From Vibrio pacinii DSM 19139 (GTDB lineage Bacteria; Pseudomonadota; Gammaproteobacteria; Enterobacterales; Vibrionaceae): a stretch of DNA of 64,000 nt. The notes beneath the pieces were generated by a model that was given only the letters and a program-made list of their open reading frames with translations, was not told the DNA's origin and ran no database searches. The position numbers and the translations under genes are program-made. The stretch is taken from NCBI RefSeq assembly GCF_000711795.1, contig NZ_JONH01000001.1:62001-126000 (forward strand), in the 5' to 3' direction. Shown here one piece after another: positions 40,336-47,580 of the stretch; the first letter of the stretch is position 1, and the number at the start of each line of letters is the position of its first letter.

Positions 40336-40950
40336 ATGTCGGCTGCTGCTTCTGTATTGGAAGATGATTCGAAGTTAAGTCGTGCAGACCGCTTACTGTT
40401 TCGTTTCGAGTCCTTTCTCAACCTCGCTGGTGGCGTGGTAATTTTCTTACTGGTTTTTCTCGCCACCGTTAACGTGTTAGGTCGTTGGTTATTTTCATCA
40501 CCCATCAATGGTTACGTTGACTGGGTCGAACAAGCCATGGCGTTTATTGCATTTCTAGGCATCGCATACACACAACGCATGGGTGGGCATATCCGAATGG
40601 ACATCATCATTGGCCGCTTCAAAGGCCGTTGGTTATGGGTCACTGAATTTATGTCTGCTCTGTTGATGTTCACCGTTACGCTTGTACTTATTTACGGCTC
40701 CTATTTGCACTTTTGGCGCGCCTATTCGATTGGCGACTCGTCGCTCGATATAAACCTTCCGACTTGGCCAGCCAAGCTAATCGTGACGATTGCCCTGAGC
40801 ATCTTGGCTGCGCGGTTAGTGTTACAAATGTGGGGCTACGCGCGCGCAGCAGTGAGAAGAGATGAACGCCCTATTGGTGTCCCTCTGATTGAATCAGCTG
40901 CCGAAGTGGCCGCAAAAGAAGCCGAAGCAGTAACCGGACACGAGAGTTAG
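40336..40950 (+). CDS. dctQ: TRAP transporter small membrane subunit
   Basis: 204 residues with four TM segments (about 35-60, 65-88, 100-125 and 150-170) and the conserved WVEQAMAFIAFLGIAYTQRMGGHIRMD region. It joins the large DctM subunit. AGGAG seven bases upstream of the ATG supports the start. The C-terminal 35 residues are an unusual Ala/Glu-rich cytoplasmic tail. Confidence 0.9.
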   Translation: MSAAASVLEDDSKLSRADRLLFRFESFLNLAGGVVIFLLVFLATVNVLGRWLFSSPINGYVDWVEQAMAFIAFLGIAYTQRMGGHIRMDIIIGRFKGRWLWVTEFMSALLMFTVTLVLIYGSYLHFWRAYSIGDSSLDINLPTWPAKLIVTIALSILAARLVLQMWGYARAAVRRDERPIGVPLIESAAEVAAKEAEAVTGHES

Positions 40951-40960
40951 GAGAGTTATC

Positions 40961-42370
40961 TTGTCAGATTTAATTCAAACCATGGCCACTATGGACAGCA
41001 TTCAAATTGGCCTTTGGGTATCAGGTGCCATGCTTATTTTTGTTGTGCTTGGTGTGCGAGTAGCCTTTGCCGCTGCCACCGCAGGGTTCCTCGGTTTAGT
41101 ATGGATATTCAGTGCCAAATTTGGCTTCGAACGTGGCTTTATGGTGGCACTCAAAATGGCCGGGACCATTCCTCATTCTAAAGTATCATCGCTCGCGCTA
41201 TCGCTGATCCCGACCTTTATCTTGATCGGTTTTCTTGCCTATCACGCAGGGCTGACAAAAGCGCTATTTGAAGCGGCGAAACGTTGGGTCGGTTGGTTAC
41301 CGGGCGGAATGGGGGTCGCAACTGTATTTTCGACAGCAGGCTTCGCTGCGGTTTCAGGCGCTTCGGTCGCAACATCGGCGGTGTTTGCCAGAATTGCGGT
41401 TCCAGAGATGCTCAAACTCGGCTACGACAAGCGCTTTGCCGCTGGCGTTGTCGCGGCAGGTGGCACCCTCGCTTCGTTGATCCCGCCATCGGCCATTTTG
41501 GTCATTTACGCCATCATCGTCGAGCAAGATGTCGGTGCCCTGTTGATGGCAGGCTTTATTCCTGGCTTTGTTTCTGCGCTGATTTACGGTGGATTAGTTA
41601 TTTTCCTTGCGATGACCAAAAAAGATTTTGGTCCACCTGTGCGAGGGTATAGCTGGAAGCAACGCTTTGAATCACTGCCAGCAGCAGCGCCCATTTTCTT
41701 TGTCGTCGCAATTATCATGGTGTGTATTTATGGCGGTGTCGGGACTCCAACGGAAGCTGGTGCCCTTGGTGCTAGCGTGATTTTATTGGTGGCTCTTTAT
41801 CATGGCAGTCGTTGGAAAGAGATTAAAAGCTCAATCATGGAAACCGCCAAGCTGTCAGCAATGATATTCGCCATCATCTGGGGGGTATTGATTTACGTTC
41901 GGTTTCTTGGCTTTGCCGATCTGCCGAGTGCTTTCTCAGATTGGATCGTCAGCTTAGAACAAAGCCCAATGCTGACCTTGCTGTTTATCCTACTCGCGTA
42001 TGCGGTTCTGGGGATGTTCATGGATGCAATTGGCATGTTGCTGCTGACTCTCCCAGTTGTTTACCCTGCAATTATTGCTCTAAATGGCGGCGTGGATGTG
42101 GCCGCAGTAGACTCTGCATTTGGCGTTTCCGGGCTAGGTTGTGCGATTTGGTTTGGTATTATCGTGGTCAAGATGGCAGAACTGTGTTTAATCACCCCGC
42201 CTATCGGCTTGAACTGCTTTGTGGTTGCAGGAGTGCGTCCTGAATGTTCAGTTCAAGATGTATTTCGCGGCTGTACGCCTTTCTTCGTGGCTGACGTGAT
42301 CACCATTGCTGTGCTGATCATGTTCCCAAGTATTGTATTGTGGCTACCAGAGATGATTGGCTACGCGTAA
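40961..42370 (+). CDS. dctM: TRAP transporter large permease subunit
   Basis: 469-residue sodium-coupled permease with about 12-13 TM segments. SGASVATSAVFARIAVPEM, GTLASLIPPSAILVIYAI, GVGTPTEAGALGA and the late ELCLITPPIGLNCFVVAG are DctM signatures. The TTG start at 40961 has AGGAG about 7 bases upstream; ATG 40982 is the alternative. Ends in the shared terminator with the exonuclease. Confidence 0.92.
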   Translation: MSDLIQTMATMDSIQIGLWVSGAMLIFVVLGVRVAFAAATAGFLGLVWIFSAKFGFERGFMVALKMAGTIPHSKVSSLALSLIPTFILIGFLAYHAGLTKALFEAAKRWVGWLPGGMGVATVFSTAGFAAVSGASVATSAVFARIAVPEMLKLGYDKRFAAGVVAAGGTLASLIPPSAILVIYAIIVEQDVGALLMAGFIPGFVSALIYGGLVIFLAMTKKDFGPPVRGYSWKQRFESLPAAAPIFFVVAIIMVCIYGGVGTPTEAGALGASVILLVALYHGSRWKEIKSSIMETAKLSAMIFAIIWGVLIYVRFLGFADLPSAFSDWIVSLEQSPMLTLLFILLAYAVLGMFMDAIGMLLLTLPVVYPAIIALNGGVDVAAVDSAFGVSGLGCAIWFGIIVVKMAELCLITPPIGLNCFVVAGVRPECSVQDVFRGCTPFFVADVITIAVLIMFPSIVLWLPEMIGYA

Positions 42371-42389
42371 TAAAATAGCGGTCAATAGC

Positions 42390-42421
42390 ATCAAGGGAGC
42401 CATTCGCTCCCTTGATTTTTT
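42390..42421. terminator. Shared terminator of dctPQM and the exonuclease gene
   Basis: Arms atcaagggagc (42390-42400) and gctcccttgat (42406-42416), then TTTTT that reaches the stop codon of the leftward gene. Confidence 0.87.
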
Positions 42422-42950
42422 ACAGCATCGTTAATGCAAGTTTGGCTAAGTTATGGGCATCGACATAACCTGAATGCTGTCGGCCTTCCCACTCGATACC
42501 TTTACTTTCTTGCGCGACTTTATGACCAACACGCTTGTCTTTAAGGCGATTTTGAATCCGAAATAGGGTTGCTAAATTAATGAACTCATTAAACGGCATC
42601 TCAATGCCCTTTTGTTGGCACTCTTTGGCTAACACGCGATCATCTCGGCCCCAAGCGGCGTAGATTTTGTTCGCACCGCCAAAGTTTTTCACCATCGACT
42701 TAAGCACTTCTTGCAAAGGCCGACCCTGTTTCTCAACCGTGCGTGGCGTAATACCGGTCAATTGTGCACAAAACAGCGAGACTTCATCATGTTCTGGTTT
42801 GACGTAATATTGTGCACGCTTAACGATCTCGCCCTTAACAAGGTCAATTTCTGCTAGCCCAACTTCAATAATTTCCCCAGTGGTACCGACACCGTTTTCA
42901 TTCCAACAACACATTTCTAAATCGAAACAAACAATACGGTTATGGTTCAT
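42420..42950 (-). CDS. Eri1-like DEDDh 3'-5' exonuclease
   Basis: 176 residues. FDLEMC gives D10 and E12, D103 or D104 lies in GRDDRVL, and HSGYVDA gives H159 and D164: the complete DEDDh set of the RNase T/KapD/Eri1 superfamily. The opening motif DLEMCCW with the GEIIEVGLAEI segment is nearest to the Eri1/KapD subgroup. Probably degrades RNA or single-stranded DNA; the physiological substrate is unknown. Single gene. Confidence 0.85.
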   Translation of the reverse strand: MNHNRIVCFDLEMCCWNENGVGTTGEIIEVGLAEIDLVKGEIVKRAQYYVKPEHDEVSLFCAQLTGITPRTVEKQGRPLQEVLKSMVKNFGGANKIYAAWGRDDRVLAKECQQKGIEMPFNEFINLATLFRIQNRLKDKRVGHKVAQESKGIEWEGRQHSGYVDAHNLAKLALTML

Positions 42951-43036
42951 GATTGGCCTTTGTTCAAAGTTCGCAAAACGCGAAATTCTACATCAGAAAT
43001 CGACAAAATTCGAATCGAACACGTTTAAGCGCTCAG

Positions 43037-44566
43037 TTATGCGGCAATCGAGACGCGATTTCGCCCTGCTTGCTTACTCTTATAGAGCTCTGCATCACAA
43101 TGTTGCAGGATGTCTTCTTGGCTTTCATCTGTGCGGATAGCCGCGCCGATACTCAACGTACAGCGAATGTCGTGTTGAGCAAAGTGATAGGCAGCCTGTC
43201 CGACCGCATCACAAATCTGTTGTACGTAATCTGCCAGCGCTTGCGGCTCAGTAACATTAGAAATAATACAGAATTCATCACCACCGATGCGCACAAAAAT
43301 GTCGCCTTCACGTAACTGGCCTAACACTACGTTAGCCACACCAATCAAGACCTCATCGCCTGCAATATGCCCGTAACTATCATTAATTTGCTTGAACTCA
43401 TCAATATCAAAACCGATTAAAGAAAAGCACTGTTTGCCAGTGACTCTTTGCTGCAAGTGACGACTGAATGCACGGCGATTATAAATGCCTGTTAGCGCGT
43501 CATAATCGACTAAAAATTGCAGTTCACGGGTTCGTTCATTGAGCAGCTTCTCTAAATACTCTTGATCTCGCAACAATAGGTACACAATGTAGGTAAGCAA
43601 TAATGACACAGTAAGCCCAGTCAAACCTATCGACCACAGTACCATTTTGTCGTTGTATGGAACGGTGCCCGCCAGTTTAAAATCAACTACCCACTCGCGG
43701 TTTGGTAATCGAATACGCTTCTGGATGTCAATCCCCTGACTCTCTTGCCAGCCATCACTTTGATACAAAATCGGGTCGTCTTCTGCATCAAAGCCTAAAT
43801 CGGTCACCCGAACCAACAATTCTTGCTCAGTGGCCGTACGTAACACTATTGATTCAAAGTATTTGGTCGAACGGATCGCACCAATTACCACACCAATTAG
43901 CTTTTGCGGTTGGTCAACGAAAAAGACCGGATGATAGACCAGCAACCCGGTTTTACTAATGCTTTTGTCGATGCCATCTTGCAATAACCGTACTTTGTCA
44001 GACAGACTTGGCTGACCAGTTTTGACAATATGATCAAGAACCAACTGAAAACGGCTTCTTGATGAGTAATAACCCAATGCTTTGAAATTCGCTTCACTGC
44101 GTGGATAGACATCAGACGCAGTGTAGATTGGCTGATTATTTGGCAGAATATAGCCGAAGGTTTTAGGTCCATCTTTGGGGATGGTGTAGATCTCATAAAA
44201 TGGGAATGTTGCACGCACCTTGGCAATGTGTGTATCAATGTCTCTGCTCTCGACACGCTGCATCCATTGCAACGCGATCAATGACTGAGACGACGACAAC
44301 ACTTGCTCCGCGAAAATCGAAAAGCGATCCCAGTCTTCAGGGTGAGTAGAACGAAAGAAATTAGCCCCAGCACCAATAAAGTGCAGATCACTTTCAATCA
44401 CCTGTTGCAAATTTTCACTCTGTTGTTCGGCCAGTTTATCGACCAAATCCATACTGTGGCTTTGCTGAGCTTGATAAGCAAAATAAACCAAATAGCACGT
44501 CAGCATCAAAGTAAAGACTAAGGTAACGGCAGGAAATAAAAACTTCTTTGTTTTAAATTGGCGCAT
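43037..44566 (-). CDS. CHASE-GGDEF diguanylate cyclase
   Basis: 509 residues. TM helices 9-31 and 311-332 flank a periplasmic CHASE domain (about 60-280; ALQWMQRV, TIPKDGPKTFGYILP, YPRSEANFKALGYYSS). The GGDEF domain carries GGDEF at 428-432 and an RxxD inhibition site (REGD, 419-422) five residues before it, so an active, product-inhibited enzyme is expected. This is the third c-di-GMP protein in the window and the only one with an I-site. Confidence 0.92.
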   Translation of the reverse strand: MRQFKTKKFLFPAVTLVFTLMLTCYLVYFAYQAQQSHSMDLVDKLAEQQSENLQQVIESDLHFIGAGANFFRSTHPEDWDRFSIFAEQVLSSSQSLIALQWMQRVESRDIDTHIAKVRATFPFYEIYTIPKDGPKTFGYILPNNQPIYTASDVYPRSEANFKALGYYSSRSRFQLVLDHIVKTGQPSLSDKVRLLQDGIDKSISKTGLLVYHPVFFVDQPQKLIGVVIGAIRSTKYFESIVLRTATEQELLVRVTDLGFDAEDDPILYQSDGWQESQGIDIQKRIRLPNREWVVDFKLAGTVPYNDKMVLWSIGLTGLTVSLLLTYIVYLLLRDQEYLEKLLNERTRELQFLVDYDALTGIYNRRAFSRHLQQRVTGKQCFSLIGFDIDEFKQINDSYGHIAGDEVLIGVANVVLGQLREGDIFVRIGGDEFCIISNVTEPQALADYVQQICDAVGQAAYHFAQHDIRCTLSIGAAIRTDESQEDILQHCDAELYKSKQAGRNRVSIAA

Positions 44567-44893
44567 AACGCTGTTGCGGATTAATCGACCGTCCTTGAGA
44601 ATAACGCGCTATTCTAGCGCTTACTGATTGGCGATATAAAGCTCAATCCTGCCTTTGATATGAAACAATCCTCATTTCGAGGTATAGGCCTCCTTTTTCG
44701 GCTAAATTCGGTTAAAAACAAAACAGTTAGCCATCAAAACCCCTGTTTTGGCCTGTTTTTGTAGCCGTACATTGACTTGATTATGATAATATTCACCCCA
44801 ATCTATCAGAATAAATCGGCTCTTATTTCAACCCAGAGCCCTCACAGAGATTTCGCCTGTCTCTGAAATCAGAAAAATTAGAAGAGAATTGTC
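44567..44893. other. Divergent intergenic region before the Hsp70 cassette
   Basis: 327 bp between the CHASE-GGDEF gene and the DUF2760 gene. It contains small hairpins (gagg / cctc near 44679-44692 before a CTTTTT, and caaaac / gttttg near 44735-44750) and TTGACT at about 44772, but no well spaced -35/-10 pair. The short stems could belong to a 5' leader; no known RNA family is recognised. Confidence 0.4.
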
Positions 44894-45526
44894 ATGACGT
44901 TCGATTTACAAATGATCCCTCAAACGTTCGATATGCTTCACGCAGGTCTTGCTGCATCAAGCGTTCTATTGCTGCTGATCGCGGTTTCACGCAAATCAAC
45001 CGTAGTGGAAAAAGTGGTTGAGAAGCCAGTCGAAAAAATCGTTGAAGTAGAAAAGCCCGTCGAAAAAATTGTCGAAGTTGAGAAAATCATTGAAGTAGAA
45101 AAAGTGGTTGAGAAGGTTGTAGAAGTCGAGTCGAAACTTGCTACCGCTTCAACCGACTCAGCGCTGCAGCTTCTCTCTCTCATGCAACAAGAAGCGCGCC
45201 TTATCGATTTTCTCCAAGAAGACCTGACTGCGTTTTCTGACGAAGAAGTCGGCGCCGCCGCTCGCGTCATCCATACTGGTGGTAAAAAAGTCTTAACCGA
45301 CTATGTCACGCTTGAGCCTATTCGCCATGAAGATGAAGAGACCCGTATTACTATCGAAGCAGGCTTCAACCCGCAACAGATTCGTTTGACGGGCAACGTT
45401 ACAGGCAATGCACCCTTCAACGGTACATTGGTCCACAAAGGTTGGAAAGCGAACGCAATCAACTTACCAAAGTTAGCTAAAAACTACGATGCTTCTGTTA
45501 TAGCGCCTGCTGAGGTTGAGCTGTAA
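44894..45526 (+). CDS. DUF2760 membrane protein with Glu/Lys/Val repeat
   Basis: 210 residues. One TM helix at about 15-32 is followed by an imperfect VEKPVEKIVE-type repeat from about 37 to 79 that should form a long charged helix, then a compact C-terminal domain (about 90-210; GGKKVLTDYVTLEP, FNPQQIRLTGNVTG, GTLVHKGWKAN) that I recognise as DUF2760. The stop TAA shares its A with the next start codon, so it is coupled to the Hsp70 gene. Probable job: membrane-anchored partner of the two Hsp70 proteins, by context only. Confidence 0.8.
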   Translation: MTFDLQMIPQTFDMLHAGLAASSVLLLLIAVSRKSTVVEKVVEKPVEKIVEVEKPVEKIVEVEKIIEVEKVVEKVVEVESKLATASTDSALQLLSLMQQEARLIDFLQEDLTAFSDEEVGAAARVIHTGGKKVLTDYVTLEPIRHEDEETRITIEAGFNPQQIRLTGNVTGNAPFNGTLVHKGWKANAINLPKLAKNYDASVIAPAEVEL

Positions 45527-47442
45527 TGGAACACCAAAATATCGCCCAGCAAAACGCTAGCTCGAACACAGCGAAATTTAGCGTCGGTATCGACTTAGGC
45601 ACCACTCACTGCGTGCTCTCGTTTATCGATACGCAACAAGAAGACTCTCGCGTTGAAGTCATGCCAATTGCGCAGCTGACCGCGCCTGGTAACGTAGAAA
45701 CTCGTAGCCAACTGGGCTCGTTTTTATACCAACCGCACCAACACGAAATGAACCCAGCGTCACGTGTGCTGCCTTGGTCATCACAGCCAAGCGCTCTAGT
45801 GGGCGCGATTGCACGTAATCTTGGTGCAAAAACACCGATTCGCTTAGTGGCCAGTGCAAAGTCTTGGTTATGCCATGCCGGTGTAAACCGTCGCGATGCT
45901 TTTTTACCCGCAGGTAGCCCGGAAGAAGTCGAAAAAGTGTCACCATTACGCGCGACTGAACTTTATTTAGAGCACTTAAAAAACGCTTGGGATCACGCAC
46001 ACCCAGACCATCCTCTGACTCAGCAAGATGTCACCATTACGGTACCGGCTTCCTTCGACCCAGCGGCGCGAGACTTAACCGCCGAAGCGGCGCGCAATGT
46101 TGGCCTGGCTCATCTGACTTTGCTCGAAGAACCACAAGCTGCGCTTTATAACTGGATTGATAACAGCCACGACAAATGGCGTGACGACGTTACTGTCGGC
46201 GATATTGTGCTGGTGGTGGACATCGGTGGTGGTACTACTGACCTCTCGTTGGTTGAAGTCACTGAACAAGATGGCAACCTTAGCCTCAATCGTATCGCGG
46301 TTGGAGAGCATATCCTACTCGGCGGCGATAACATGGACTTAGCCCTTGCCTACCGCCTGAAGATGAAACTGGCACAGCAAGGCAAAGAACTGCAACCATG
46401 GCAAGTACAAGCCATGACCCATGCTTGCCGTGATGCCAAAGAAGCACTCCTTATCGACGCTGAACTTGAGTCAGTGCCGATCGTAGTTCCGAGCCGTGGT
46501 TCGAAACTGCTTGGTGCCACTTTAAAAACGGAACTGACTCAAGCGGAAGTTCAGCAAACCTTGGTTGATGGTTTTTTTCCAAAAGTTGCCGTGACAGAGC
46601 ACCCAGTGCAGCGCAATCGTGGCGCCTTGACTCAAATGGGTCTGCCTTATGCACAAGATGCCGGAATTACACGCCATATTGCGGCTTTCTTGACCAAACA
46701 AGCTAATGCACAAGGTGGCAGCGCGACGGCAGAAGCGTTCAATCCTTTTGCTAATATGCCAGGTATGGGCGGCCAGACTGATCAGTCAGCAGATTTTATT
46801 AAACCAACCGCCATTTTATTCAACGGCGGGGTGTTAAAATCGACATTGCTAGCCGCTCGCCTTGAAGAAACCATTAATCAATGGTTGCTTGAAACCGACG
46901 CCCCAATCGCCAAACGCTTAACTGGTGTCGACTTAGACTTAGCCGTCGCTAGTGGTGCAAGCTACTATGGTGCCGTTCGCCGTGGACAAGGTGTTCGAAT
47001 TCGAGGCGGTATTGCATCCAGTTATTATGTCGGGATTGAAAGTGCGATGCCGGCTATTCCGGGGATGGCACCACCGATGGAAGCACTATGCGTCGCACCA
47101 TTTGGCATGGAAGAAGGCTCTAGCGTTAGCGTACCAAGTAAAGAATTTGGTTTAATTATCGGCCAACCGGTCAGCTTCCAGTTCTTTGGTTCGACCGTTC
47201 GCCGAGACGACGAAGCCGGCCTTCACCTTGATCACTGGGCACCGGAAGAGCTCGAAGAGTTGCCAGAAATTCAAGTGACTTTGCCCGTTTCTGAAGGGCG
47301 CCGTGAAGGTGAAGTGGTTCCTGTCACTTTAGCCTCTCGCGTTACCGAGCTAGGTACGCTCCACCTTGAAGCCATCGCCTCTGATAATGGCCAAAAATGG
47401 CATGTCGAATTTGACGTGCGCGATGATGGCAAAGATCACTAA
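45526..47442 (+). CDS. Atypical Hsp70-family ATPase, 638 aa
   Basis: The nucleotide-binding domain is intact: GIDLGTTH (21-28), LLEEPQAALYNW (199-210), VVDIGGGTTDLS (230-241) and LFNGGV (431-436). Within it, at about 392-425, lies an insertion rich in Gly/Ala/Met (AFNPFANMPGMGGQ) next to the adenosine-binding motif. The region after about 470 is shorter than a DnaK substrate domain and lacks the helical lid and EEVD-like end. It is not DnaK, HscA, HscC or YegD. First of two paralogous Hsp70 genes after DUF2760; probably a client-specific chaperone. Confidence 0.87.
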   Translation: MEHQNIAQQNASSNTAKFSVGIDLGTTHCVLSFIDTQQEDSRVEVMPIAQLTAPGNVETRSQLGSFLYQPHQHEMNPASRVLPWSSQPSALVGAIARNLGAKTPIRLVASAKSWLCHAGVNRRDAFLPAGSPEEVEKVSPLRATELYLEHLKNAWDHAHPDHPLTQQDVTITVPASFDPAARDLTAEAARNVGLAHLTLLEEPQAALYNWIDNSHDKWRDDVTVGDIVLVVDIGGGTTDLSLVEVTEQDGNLSLNRIAVGEHILLGGDNMDLALAYRLKMKLAQQGKELQPWQVQAMTHACRDAKEALLIDAELESVPIVVPSRGSKLLGATLKTELTQAEVQQTLVDGFFPKVAVTEHPVQRNRGALTQMGLPYAQDAGITRHIAAFLTKQANAQGGSATAEAFNPFANMPGMGGQTDQSADFIKPTAILFNGGVLKSTLLAARLEETINQWLLETDAPIAKRLTGVDLDLAVASGASYYGAVRRGQGVRIRGGIASSYYVGIESAMPAIPGMAPPMEALCVAPFGMEEGSSVSVPSKEFGLIIGQPVSFQFFGSTVRRDDEAGLHLDHWAPEELEELPEIQVTLPVSEGRREGEVVPVTLASRVTELGTLHLEAIASDNGQKWHVEFDVRDDGKDH

Positions 47443-47463
47443 AGCGAACCAACATAATGAGAC

Positions 47464-47488
47464 AACGGCACCACAAGGTGCCGTTTTT
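47464..47488 (+). terminator. Hairpin between the two Hsp70 genes
   Basis: Arms aacggcacc (47464-47472) and ggtgccgtt (47477-47485), loop acaa, followed by TTTT. It could end part of the transcripts before the second Hsp70. Confidence 0.75.
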
Positions 47489-47580
47489 GCCAGACGCCAG
47501 TCTACTCGTTCGTTTATTGACTAAACGAAGACGAAATTACCCAGATTGGTATGCGATAAATAGACAAAGGGTTTTGTTAT

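Noticed and set aside
44938..45270. 110-codon minus-strand ORF rich in Ser, Thr and Phe
   Set aside because: It is the mirror of the VEK repeat in the DUF2760 gene; the periodic codons keep the other strand open.
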